Positions 13,146 to 23,759 of a stretch of 64,000 bases of DNA are shown here, in pieces. Source of the stretch: Neoscytalidium dimidiatum (lineage: Eukaryota > Ascomycota > Dothideomycetes > Botryosphaeriales > Botryosphaeriaceae); the NCBI GenBank assembly GCA_037367355.1, contig CM074703.1:744001-808000 (forward strand), in the 5' to 3' direction. The notes under the pieces are model-generated. The model was not told the origin of the DNA. It searched no databases and saw nothing but the letters and a program-made list of their open reading frames with translations. Within the stretch, counting starts at the first letter, position 1. Each line of letters starts with the position of its first letter. The translations under genes were made by a program, and so were the position numbers.

Positions 13146-13260
13146 GGTGGTGTGGTGTAATGGCAGCACGTAACGTTGTGGTGATATTGCAACTTCTAGA
13201 CTATCTAGAAAGTCCCGCTGCAATCCCGTTCCGATCTGGGTTCGATTCCCAGCACCGCCA
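13146..13260 (+). tRNA. tRNA-His (GTG) with an intron
   Basis: The acceptor GGTGGTG pairs with CACCGCC and is followed by discriminator A at 13260. The D arm is GTGT/GCAC, and the T arm CTGGG-TTCGATT-CCCAG is perfect. The anticodon loop TTGTGG gives anticodon GTG. The anticodon stem AACG/CGTT is interrupted 3' of the anticodon by about 43 nt containing a TCTAGA-CTA-TCTAGA-like palindrome, which is the intron. The B box is intact. The extra 5' G of mature tRNA-His is normally added after transcription and need not be encoded. Two damaged copies of this gene lie at 14.2 and 16.1 kb. Confidence 0.95.
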
Positions 13261-14217
13261 AGGATATAATCCTTTCTCGATGTGAACATCGAGACGCGTT
13301 TCTTTTTTGGAATTTTTTGAGCCTTCCCTGTATGTTCTTTACAGTTAGTATTGTTACCTTTCGAATGGTGTGAGGCTCCGTGATATTGCGAGATACTCGG
13401 TGTTTCTACTGAGTAAAGTGCTACCTCTCTCTCCTTTCCTAAAGTCTGCTTGAACTTAGTGGTTATTATCTGAAACGCAAGCTATCTAAACAGGAGTCAA
13501 GAGATGCTATAGCACATTCAGACATCTCATTTGTGTTATCTACTGCTATACGCATGTTCGCCTTTAAACAAAGTCTGTCTTCATCAAGATACCAATTATC
13601 CGTGGGTGTTTCCTACAGAGAACGGCAAATTATGAATATTTACATGGTAACTGTAATTTTGGGTTCCAACTTGGCGCGGAAATGCTCTATAGATTGGCGG
13701 GGTGGGCCGTCGATTTTAAGCACAGTGCCGCTGTTCACGTGGCGATCTGTATGTATGCTGTGGCGGACGATAAGCTCCAAAATTGCCTGCGGTTTGTTTC
13801 CTAACCAATTGTTGCCGAAGACCAAATTGTTCACACCCATTCCATCGCGCAAAATATTCGCCCAGAAAGGTTACACCTACCCAAGCGCTGGGTCAAATCG
13901 GCATCGCTGCGGACACGCATACCCTGCCTCGAGAACCTTGTTTATTTTTTATGTGGAGAGAGTGCCTCCATGCCCTTTGCGAAGTGCCAGGGAGTCATTT
14001 GGGTAGGCACAATACGGGTTGGCATGACGGGTAGTCTTGCCTAACATGCTGTCAATCAACGGTATACACTACCTGCTCAGCGCTAGACTAGATCGAATGC
14101 CGTTCATCTCGTCCCTCCGCTTTGAACCGCTAATCTGCGCTCTAGCTATGGAAATTTCACGCCTCTAGCTACTGTAATGAACGAATCTACTCAGCATTAC
14201 CAAGGACAGTATTGCGT

Positions 14218-14257
14218 AAGTTTCTCCGACCTGGGTTCGATTTCCAACACTGCCAAG
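14218..14257 (+). pseudogene. tRNA-His 3'-half relic
   Basis: Forty bases match the 3' half of the intact tRNA-His gene at 13146, including CTGGGTTCGATT of the T arm. The T-stem and acceptor 3' strand differ mainly by transitions (CCCAGCACCGCC in the gene, TCCAACACTGCC here), so neither stem can pair. No 5' half precedes it in position, so it cannot make a tRNA. C-to-T and G-to-A changes are what repeat-induced point mutation would give, though few sites are available. Confidence 0.75.
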
Positions 14258-16119
14258 TGTTCGCGTTTGAGCCTCTCAGAGGCTCCTGGGACTTCTCTTT
14301 TACCTTTGGTATGACTGGGTATGATGAGAGGCCTTTCGTGTTTCATAAAGGGGCCGGCAGGTGGTGAAGTGTTGCAGTGAAGAGAGTGACGATCCTTTCT
14401 TGAGTATCTCTTCATCACGGAAGTGAGAGAGCGGCCTGGACTTGCTTTTGTACGAGGTAGGCAGCGAGAAGCTAAAAGAAAAAAAAAAGCTTTCGGAGCA
14501 ACTTGATTGGTGATGCGGGGACATTGAGCCGAGGTTCCCCAACATTTTGAAAGCACCTCAGCACCTCACCATCTTTCAGCACATCAGCGACTACAGTAAA
14601 AAGCGAGCAAAAAGTTCCAGCACACCCCTTTAGCATCATGCACAACCTCTGACTATGTACGAGGCTTGATACTGATACAGTGACATCCAGAATTGTCATG
14701 CAGATTACTTCGGCTTCTTGCAGCAGCCGGGGAATGGCCCATGACAGAATCATCACTTAATTCAACTAGAGAATCAAATCCTCATTGATCCAGATTTCAA
14801 GACCATATGTATATACAGACAATTTTCATTTTGGGAGTGGACTATCAAACTATTGCCGTTAGAATTAGTGGAAGGATAGGGGATTCCCTAACCTTCCGCT
14901 GGAGAAAGGAAGCGCCCTGGATCATGGATGCACAATCCTATCCAAGCTATGTTATATAGCTTATAAGAACATCTTCATTTGTAAGCGATCTCTGACACTG
15001 GGGGAAACCCACGTCACCGTGTCTCTGCGAAGCTGCGTGGGCAGAACTACACCATTGCGGAGCGCATCGAAATTACAAAGCCCAGTGCAGAAACCATATC
15101 ATCCCAAATGTCCAAAGGATATTTATTGGAGGGTTGCATTGGCTTGAAGGCCACATCTATCTTTGGACCATCTAATGCCGACGAGCTACGGATTGATTAC
15201 GGCTGCAAGTAGCCAGATAACAGAACCTAAAGATTGCACATGGCCCTGATTATTCGGAAGCGAAAAAAACGTTCAGAACCTGGCAAGGCTATTACAGACT
15301 CGACCGAAGTAGTGAAATCCGTTAGTAAAGAGAAATGGGTTGTTGAGGGTGAACAAGAACCATTGGGTTACCGAACATCACTCTCTTCAAGGCACATTTA
15401 TGGGAATGACTGCTCTCGGAATTCCGTTGAACTATTTAAAAACTTTCTCGGTAATGATGCGACTTCATCACCGACGTCGTTGACGCCAAGACACATGCAT
15501 TCCTAAGGCAGTCGTTGCGCCAGATCTCCGCAAACCCTTATTTCTACAATCGTTGACATCCCGATTTTCTCTCAGACACCCGCGACGTGCGTCGAGCCAA
15601 CAAATCAACAGCCCAAGCCGGGCAGATATGCTGCAGTGGTCAATTTCGGACGCGATAGCTGACCAGCTTCTCACATTTCCCGCCTCAGCTGAATGACCTC
15701 CACATACCCCAGAGATACGCTGCATGCCGGCCTGGCCTGATAGATTTGGAGAGACCTCCGAAGCGTCAATGCCAGAATACTGCCTCCAAGCATGAGAAGA
15801 AAGGTCCGAGGGCACTATCCCATTTACATGCTGGCCAGTTTTTCAGACGCATATGGCCAGGTGCCGACGCATCACCGCTGCTTGTCGCGAAAGAGGCTTG
15901 GTTTGTGGGTCAATTGCGCCCGTGCAATTGCGTCTCGCAAGAACGCCTTGGAAGCGGTAATTTCATCTTCTTCAAGTCCTCCGATCGACCACTGGTTTCA
16001 GACACCGGAACAACTCGATATTTCTGGGTCCTGACTTATATCCAAGCTCTGCCGCTGGTCAGAACGCTAGTCAATTCTAGCCTCGACCGATAGCGGGTCC
16101 TTGCTGCGGAGCTAAGTAA

Positions 16120-16174
16120 ATCTAGATGATCTAGAAGTTGTGATATCACCAAAACGTTACGTGCTACCACTAAT
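16120..16174 (-). pseudogene. tRNA-His 5'-half plus intron relic
   Basis: Read on the minus strand, about 55 bases match the D arm, anticodon arm and intron of the tRNA-His gene at 13146. AGCACGTAACGTT is identical, then comes TGGTGATAT with a G-to-T change just before it that destroys the GTG anticodon. The intron palindrome is recognisable (CTTCTAGATCATCTAGA here). The acceptor stem and 3' half are lost. Because the intron is present, the copy derives from genomic DNA and not from a mature tRNA. Confidence 0.75.
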
Positions 16175-17900
16175 AAAGCCCCTTAAAGTATCTAAACCCG
16201 GATCATTGAACGAGAATCATTTTCTCACGGAAGGTCTGGTCCTGCTCCTCCATGCACGCCTAGCGCGAAAATCGATGAGTCAGAATCGATTATATGGCTA
16301 GATCATCGGTTGGTAAGAAGGTCTAAGCAGTACATGCCTAGAGGAATCTCGTATTCTAAATTTATGCATCATAGGAAGGGAAGTATGTGCCCTTAATTGG
16401 ATAGAAAACTGGCCCTACGCTGTAATAAAACTCTTGTGACGCTCGTCCCAACAGACGAGACGTATGCGGTGAAGAGTATTGAGCCTACTGCTCAGATGGT
16501 ACGACTTGGATGTTGAAAGCTGAATCAGATCTTATTATTAAATGTCAAAGGAGGGTGTCGTTCAACCTTTGCTCCCTCGCTCATAAGCGGTTTCATAGTC
16601 ATTGAAGACATTCGGCGGAGCTCCATCGCTTTTACTGAATAGATACGGCGCTGGATTAAGTTTCCCATACCACAGAGTTTTATTTTTATAAGATTTGTAG
16701 TTCTTAGTGAAGAGGAATGTTAAGACAACAGAGAGATTGAATCATCTTAGTTGAAGGCTGTATAAGACTGTCGCACATATGTCACATTTTCCATTTACCT
16801 CAGGGTCCCTTAGCTGTGTTGGAAGCGCTATTCTTCATTCAGCATGTACACCCTAGGTTCTGGCTCTGCCAACTTTCCTCCCAGGTTGACCAAGTTCCGA
16901 TAACAAGGTGCAGAACAGAATAATCCATCTCCATCAACCATCACCCTGCCAGTCCCAAAGTAGTAGCCATATCTCTACCGCAGCCCCGAAAGCGCGCCGG
17001 CATCAGCCCAAGCCAGCTGATGCGGAACGTCGTCCGAAGTCACCGCCATTCACGTAGGAATGCCCTCTCTGCTACAAGTCATGTTATCAACTCGGAAACA
17101 ACGAATGGACACGTTGGTGATCTGACGCACGAATCATGAACCAGGCGTGCAGCGTCAATCGATAACCAAATTCGTCACATTAAACGCCTCTCGAAATAAG
17201 CTTTTGCGCCCCACATACTCTGCCTTGCGTAACTCACCGGCACGAATACCCCTGTCTCCTGGCATACGGATGCCATGACGGAGCATTCCCTGTTCAAGAG
17301 CGAAAGCTTCGAGAAGCGCACTACCAACCTCCAATCCGCGCGCCTTCGGCCCGCCCTACGCGGTGTGAGCGGTCAACACGACCCTTTTCACATTCAAGTA
17401 AGAAAACGGCCATCAAAATCGGGCTCACCAGCTTTATGATTTGCTTTGTTTCAGTCTCCACGAAAGGGAAAAGATCTAAAGGAGTAGCTGATTGCTATTT
17501 TTCAGAGCGTCTAGGTGGATAATCTGAAGTTCGTAACCAAATGTTTTGAACGAGTTCTCAGGGATAAGGCCGATATGAGATGCATCGTGAATGCGCGCAG
17601 CTCCTGAAAATCCGACAGTGGAAAAAAGGCGTCCGCCTGGTGGACCACTAGCTAAGCTCTACATCTCCCGTCACCTAGCGTACTTACGCGTTGAAGTCCC
17701 ACACTACTGGGTCGGCCCGCTCAGACCCCCTCCCCCTCTCTCCCTTCCAGAAACCACTCTGAGTGGAGTCAGTTGTGGAGACGAAAGCGCGGATGACTAT
17801 TTCTCGAACACACGTACCTTTCGCACCTACCATGCACTCAGATGTGCACCCCTCTCCATATCTTGCTATAACGGCCAGCCCTACTGAATGGCGTGGCATG

Positions 17901-17906
17901 TATAAA
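17901..17906 (+). promoter_or_regulatory. TATA box of the CFEM gene
   Basis: TATAAA (within GTATAAAGG) lies 107 nt upstream of the CFEM start codon. This leaves room for transcription to start about 30-40 nt downstream and for a short 5' leader. A clear TATA box is typical of highly expressed or inducible fungal genes. Confidence 0.6.
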
Positions 17907-18012
17907 GGTGCCCTGGAAGTCTTCCAAGCGTCCTCCATCAACAACACTCACTCTCAAGTCACTCGCTTCCAAACAAATAACCGGCACAACAACAACAAAT
18001 CCAATCGTCAAA

Positions 18013-18423
18013 ATGAAGTTCCTCTCCGCTGTCGCTATGGCCGTCATGGTCTCCTCTGCTGCTGCCTACACCCAGGCTGACATCCCCGCCTGCGCTGTAC
18101 GTCCTATCCAACACACCTCCCCATCCCATGGGGGCCGCCCCTCTTATCTTAACAAGAGTCGCCTCGCTAACGTAGCCCTTCCAGCAACCCTGCATCGCCA
18201 AGGCGGCTCCTGAGGTTGGCTGCGACGCAAACGACCTTAAGTGCAAGTGCTCCAAGGCCGACGAGCTGTCCTCCAAGGCAGCTTCGTGCGTTTTTGACTC
18301 CTGCTCCAACGACGACGTCATGAGTACGCGCGCCCCTGCCCAACAAAATCCTACTTACCGGCTACTGACGAAAGCTCAACAGAGGCTGCCAAGGTTTCCA
18401 AGGAGGTTTGCAAGGGCCAGTAA
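18013..18423 (+). CDS. small secreted CFEM-domain protein
   Basis: The coding exons are 18013-18096, 18185-18323 and 18383-18423, giving 87 residues. Both introns have GT-AG ends and a CTAAC or CTGAC branch motif. Residues 1-18 are a signal peptide (cleavage predicted after SAAA). The mature protein of about 69 residues is one CFEM domain with the full set of eight cysteines in family order: CAQPC, then GC, KCKC, SC, DSC and a last VC near the C-terminus. CFEM proteins are extracellular or wall/membrane attached; known members bind haem or act in host interaction. No transmembrane helix or GPI-anchor tail is visible, so this one is probably freely secreted. It lies tail-to-tail with MSW1. The role as effector or haem binder is inference. 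Confidence 0.9.
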
Positions 18424-18648
18424 ATACGGAAGGTTGCATGAGTTGGACATACGAACGTATCAGTAGCGAGTAATCTATAATCTCTAAATTAATCCTCGCG
18501 ATCAAGTGACTTTGGAGCATCCAAAAACGCCCGAACTCACGGCCTCTTTTGTGTATAGTGAGGAGTTATTTCGTTATTGGTACTGGTACAGATATCATAC
18601 AAACCTCTACAACCCTTTTCTGCTGGGTATTTACACTTCACTCCACGT

Positions 18649-19915
18649 TCAGAAACCCACGGCCTCCCTCACCACCCTCATGGTCCGTTCTGCATTCTCC
18701 CGCGCCTTCACCGCCCCTTCATCCGCCACGTCCTCCAACGTGCTTGAATCCCCGTGCATCAGCTCTCTAAATCTTTCCCGAATCGGCGCCAATGTCCTAT
18801 CCACTGCCTCCGCCGCCCGCTCCTTTAGTCCCCGCATACTCAAGTCTGCGCAATCCCTCGCGATATCTTCCACGCTCGCCGGCCCGCCATCCTCCGGCGC
18901 CTCCATGTGGAATACCAGCTCCAACAGATTCGACACGCCGGGCCTGACCTCGGGATCATACGACACGCCGGGGATGCTGTCCGTCACCGCGCCGTTGAGC
19001 TTCCTCGCAATGAGGACCTTGTCGTCCGTCAGCAGGATCCTGCTCTTGGGGTTGTCGTCGCTCTTGGACATCTTCTTGGTCGGGCTGGTGAGGCTCATAA
19101 CGCGGCGGGCGGGCGAGAGGAGCGTGTCGGGCGGGACGAGGACGGGCTTGCCGCCGGCGACGGCGTGGTTGAAGGAGCCGGCGCACTCGCGCGCGAACTC
19201 CAGATGCTGGGCCTGGTCTTCGCCGACGGGCACGTGGGTCGCGCGGTGGACGAGGATGTCGGCGGCTTGCAGGACGGGGTAGGAGAAGAGGCCGAGCTTT
19301 GGTTCCTTCTCGGTGGAGGATTTGCTCTGGAGAGAGCGTGGAGTTAGGGGGTTGGTTTGCGCTTGGCGCGGTTGGGGCGGAGGTGTACGTACCTTCCACT
19401 GTGTCATACGAGAGAGGTAGCCCATTGAAGCCTGGCAGCTGAGAATCCACATCAGCTCCGAGTGAGCGGAGACCTAACACCATGTTGCCGAATCAACGAC
19501 CGAATCTTCCAATCGCGGTTGCTCCAGTGGTGTGATGAGCGCGTACAGCTGACTGGTTGAAGATGATGGAGCGCTTGGGGTCAAGGCCGACAGCCAGCAG
19601 GCTCGCCAGCATTTCCTTGCGCCATTGACGCAGTTGTTCGGGTTCCTGGCGCTTCGTGATTGCGTGCAGGTCGACAATGCAATAGACCAAGGTGGTGCTG
19701 GGAGCGGCTTTATCCTGAAGCTTGACCCATTGCTGCAGCGCACCTAGATAGTTGCCCAGATGCGGTATGCCGGTAGGCTGGATGCCGGAGAAAATGACCT
19801 GCGGCCGCGATACCGGGCTGTTGGACGACAGTTGGCGGCGACAGCTACGCGAACATATTGTCGGCGGGGAACAAAGACGGCGCGGAAGGCGGCGCAGCGC
19901 GAGGGTCGAGGACAT
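18649..19915 (-). CDS. MSW1: mitochondrial tryptophanyl-tRNA synthetase
   Basis: Three exons (19915-19547, 19473-19393, 19326-18649) encode 375 residues. The enzyme is a class I synthetase that charges tRNA-Trp with tryptophan using ATP. The adenylate-site HIGH-like motif is PHLGN (51-55), and the KMSKS loop is at 235-239 (KKMSKSDD). The 27-residue middle exon restores the conserved stretch [18 protein letters not shown] across the first splice junction, which fixes both borders. The N-terminus is rich in Arg/Ser and lacks acidic residues ([16 protein letters not shown]), as in a mitochondrial presequence. The length matches bacterial and organellar TrpRS and not the longer cytosolic form. 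It is divergent from RVS161 across 385 bp. Confidence 0.93.
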
Positions 19916-20300
19916 GGGGGTTGAGAGAGAGATGATATTTGGGAAGCCGGTTGCAGGCGTTTCGGAACGGCGTGTTCGGGATCGGCGTCGCGCGCAGCGT
20001 CATCGCGCCAAGACGGGCGCCGGCAGCAGCGCTGAGCCCGCCAGAGCCCAGTCCAAGTGCGCAGCAACACTACGTACTCTCAATCCCACACAGCCACATC
20101 ACCACCGCTGCGCCCAGCGCTGCTGCCCGTCCCTTCGTCGCTTTGCGCCCCCTCCTCGAATTCATCCTCGCGCATCCGCACGCCCACCCGCTCTGCTGTC
20201 GTCCCATCCGCGAGCATCCACCTAAGCGCCCGATAAAGCCCCTCAATCGCCCACAACCCTCGCCGCTGAATATCCACCAAACGCACTCCAGGCCGCCAAT
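19916..20300. promoter_or_regulatory. divergent promoter region MSW1 / RVS161
   Basis: The 385 bp between two outward-facing start codons must hold both promoters. It is GC-rich near MSW1 and CA/CT-rich toward RVS161. I see no clear TATA box, as is common for fungal housekeeping genes. Confidence 0.5.
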
Positions 20301-21333
20301 ATGTCGTGGTCAGGTGCGGCTGCCTACATCCGAGCGCAGTACACGGGAAAGGAACTGACCTTTCACAGGTTTCAAGAAGGGCGTCAACCGCGCGACGACC
20401 CAGGTCATGATGAAGACCGGTCATGTCGAGCGCACCAATGACCGCGACTTCGAGACCGAGCTGCGCCGCTACCGCACCATGGAGACCGCCGCAAACAAGC
20501 TGCAAAAAGAAGCAAAGGGTTACCTGGACTCTCTACGAGGTTGGTCGATCGACTGGTCACAGTAGCGGGAGACAGCTGAGCTGACGGGGGACTTACAAAA
20601 AAGCCATGACCGCCTCACAAATGCGCATTGCCGAGACGATTGACGCCTTCTACGGAGACGCTGGCGCAAGAGACGGCGTGAGCAGGAGCTACAAGGACGC
20701 CGTCGCCGACCTCGACGCTGAGACCATCAAGGCGCTGGACGGTCCCTATCGGTGCGCTGGCCCCGAAACTATAACTTCCACTACCACTTTTAACACACTC
20801 GTAGTACCACCGTCCTCGAGCCCATTTCGCGATTCTGCGCCTACTTCCCCGAGATCAACGAATGTGCGTAATCGCCCTCCCTCCTTCCCCGCTTGATCCC
20901 TCCTCCACCGAGCGCACTGACACTTCCCCCTCCAACAGGCATCAAGAAGCGCGGTCACAAGCAAACCGACTACGATGCCATGCGCGCCAAGGTGCGCAAG
21001 CTGACGGACAAGCCCGACAAGGACCCTACGAAGCTCCCGCGCGCCGAGAAGGACGAGCAGCTGGCCAAGGCCGCGTACGACCAGCTCAACGAGCAGCTCA
21101 CCAACGAGCTGCCCCAGCTCATCGACCTACGCGTCCCCTACCTCGACCCTTCGTTCGAAGCCCTCGTCAAGATCCAGCTGCGCTTCTGCGCCGAAGCCTA
21201 CTCGCGCATGGCCCAGGTGCAGCAGTACCTCGATGCCGACGTGCGCGATCAGTACGCCAGCGGCCAGTTGGATCAGCGCGTGGAGGAGGTCTTGCAGGAG
21301 ATTCGGGAGTTGAGCATTGCCGGCACGGTATAG
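20301..21333 (+). CDS. RVS161: Rvs161-type BAR domain protein
   Basis: Five exons (20301-20313, 20369-20539, 20604-20751, 20805-20863, 20939-21333) encode 261 residues, the usual length for Rvs161/Hob3, which consist of a BAR domain alone. The start MSWSGFKKGVNRATTQ, the central LRAMTASQMRIAETIDAFYG and TTVLEPISRFCAYFPEINE are hallmarks of the family and run smoothly across the splice junctions. BAR proteins dimerise into a curved coiled-coil module that senses and shapes membrane. In yeast Rvs161 pairs with Rvs167 at endocytic sites and links to actin and cell fusion. The first exon has only 13 coding bases. Introns are 53-75 nt with CTGAC-like branch sites. Confidence 0.95.
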
Positions 21334-23417
21334 CTTGGTCCCATGGAAGAAAACGGGAAAATGGGTGTTGGGCTGGGATTGCTTTCGAATGCATACGGGT
21401 GGTTTTGCCTTCCCCCGCTTTTCATTTTCCTTCTGCATTTTTACACGATGCGAGAAGTTTTCTATTGAAAGGGTTTGGTGGCGTTGGTGCTGCTATTGTT
21501 GGATGTAGGTTTAGAGTATTCTTGCCAACCATGGAAAGGCTAAGGCCGGTTGCTTAATCGATCCATATGGAATTTGCGCTCGAGGTGCAAGTTTGTTGTT
21601 GGTCCTGGTTGTGATGGCTGGTGATCTGATAGGAGTGGACGGACTCGAGTCTCAAAAATCAAAATCGCGAAGTGTTCTTTGGGTGTCATGGTAGGGACGT
21701 GTAAGTGTGTCGCCGCTTGCCGTGCTGGGGCACACGAGATCTGTGTAATGCTTTGGTACCCTACTTACATATAGGTAATGGAAGCAGTCGTCCGAACGCA
21801 GGTATTCGAATAGATTAGTATATTTACGCCAGGGTAATGTTTCAAAGATGCGCTTGGTTCCACCAGAAGGGTCTTCGACAACAGCAATATTGAAGAAGAA
21901 AAAATGTTAAAGGAAAGAAAGGAGTGAATGGCTTCATTTGTTTATTGAAATTTACTCTAACGCCGCAGTGTTCGAATTGGGTAAAGAGGATTGTGTCTGC
22001 CTATTCTTCGGAGAAGTCGACACCTGCAGATTCCAACAGACCCAGGGTCTTATCTTGAAGAGGAGTACTTGTAGATGCGATGAAGGAAAGTGAGAAGAAA
22101 TCTCAACAATGCCAACGCCAGTCGAGACAAGGTACTCAAATGTGAAGCTCATCGTGCATTCATCTGAAGACGATTGCATCGTACATCTTTGTTCGATTGG
22201 AGCTCTGGCTTTCCTCGTAGTCGTCGCCGCCGGTGCGTATCTGGGAACTCGACAAGATCAAGCCAGCCAGCCAGCCTTCAATTTCAGAATAATCCTCGCA
22301 CTTTACCTCTCTCATTGCTCTCTCTCGGTGTGTGCGAATCTGAAAGTACAGCCTGCGTGAACCACTCCACACCATTAGATCCATCGCGAATCCTTGTTCC
22401 GCGGCGCACGGCGAGAGCTTTTTATCGCATCCAACCCGTCGTCCATATAAAGGCCTATAATACAGCCATATATTGTTCAGACAAAAAAATCTGCAGCAAG
22501 GGCAGTCCAGGAGAAGACCACGTTGGAAATGTGCACCGGAATGCATTGCCCTTTGAAACATAACCTCACAAGCTTCTATTCGCATCAATAGTAAACCCAG
22601 GGTATCCTTTGTACACTTCCCTGTGTGGCTCGTCTTCGGCGATGATGTCACCCTTTCTAGCTCAAAGCCTAAGTTCTAGACACGGCGAGGTTGGAGGATT
22701 GAGCCTTCCTAAAGTATATCCGGTGCTTGTTGTTCCTGGAAGCTTTAGACTCGCAAAGCCTTAGCGAGCTAGCTGTCCCCGGTAGGGCCGCTGTTCGGGT
22801 AAGGTCGTAGCTACTCTTCCAGGAAGTAGGAATGGTTGTGTAAAATCTAGCAGCTACAACATACTCCGAGTCCTCTCCGAAGCTTACGAGTCCAATCTCG
22901 CATGTAGATCCTATTTAAAGCGTCCTTTTAAGGTAAGTGCTTGGTTCGCCCTTTCGGAAGCTCGGTAATATAGTGCTGCGCTGATATTGACTGCAGTCAC
23001 GCGAAAGGCTAGAGAACCTATAGCGTCGAGGAGTCTGTTTGTAATAAGGAGGAGCTTTGAATGAAGTCTACATGGGCATGATTGCATTATATTATCACGC
23101 ATAGCTTCTACTTACCAACTCCGCGAGGGCGAAACGTACAACATGTGGAGACGCTTGTACAGTCCACGGAGGATATCTGCAATTATTTCCAAGGAAACCG
23201 GACGCACGGCCACATGTAGTTGAGAGGAATTCCTCATCTGGAAGGCCTATTCTTAGGTCCAGGGGCTACGGCTAGGATTTCCAAATAAGAGAATTTGTAG
23301 TAATAAGGCATCTCAGAAGTTTAATAGAAGACTGAGCCTCCGGAAGGGAAGGAAAAAAACCTATAAGAAGGCAATTTAGCTATTTTATTAATAGCTGCTC
23401 TATGGTACAACTCTCGC
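21334..23417. other. RVS161 3' region and gene-poor stretch
   Basis: The first few hundred bases are probably RVS161 3' untranslated sequence. From about 22.66 kb the base composition changes to TA-rich sequence full of TAG/TTAG/CTAG words, which resembles an eroded transposable element, but no reverse transcriptase, transposase or terminal repeat could be read. A small AGCC tetranucleotide repeat lies near 22262. Confidence 0.4.
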
Positions 23418-23759
23418 TCAACAATTTTGCACTGCTACTGGCTTACGCATTCCAAGGCTTGGAACCACGATGTCATCGGGGTTTAAGTATTTTGCGCACA
23501 GCGGGTGAAAGAAAACTTGAACCTTTGACCGCAATAGCATAATGTTGACAGTGGCTCTTGAAGCAGTCCTTCGGTTGCAAATGACGCCAACCACGCTAAT
23601 CTGATAGTTACCTCCGGACAGCTCCAACTGTCTATCATCCACAACGTTGGAGGAATTTGGTACTATAACAACTTCTTCCTTGGATCCGAAAAATTGGGCT
23701 TTGCACTCTGGCAGGAGATAGCGGGTCGATAAGCCCTTGTACCTTTTTGACCACGAATA
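23418..23759 (-). pseudogene. coding-like fragment, unrecognised
   Basis: A single minus-strand frame stays open from about 23759 to a stop at 23418 (about 113 codons, no ATG at its beginning). It has balanced, globular-looking composition, for example YKGLSTRYLLPECKAQFFG, VVIVPNSSNVVDDRQLEL and FFHPLCAKYLNPDDIVV. Just upstream on the same strand is GTTGGGTAAGTAG, which is donor-like and not an acceptor. I read this as the last exon or surviving piece of a gene whose other parts are missing. The family is not recognised. Confidence 0.35.

Larger units (their letters stand above)
13261..17880. other. gene-poor stretch containing tRNA-His relics
   Basis: Apart from the two tRNA-His relics, no gene is supported. 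A minus-strand frame at 13852-13640 has protein-like composition (VFGNNWLGNKPQAILEL) but stops both sides and no identity I can name. Frames at 15234-15506 and 15746-16093 show no motif. The DNA is less GC-rich than the block that begins at 18 kb. Confidence 0.4.

Noticed and set aside
18506..19282. 258-codon plus-strand frame over MSW1
   Set aside because: It is the antisense shadow of the last MSW1 exon, whose KMSKS motif and splice junctions fix the minus strand as coding.
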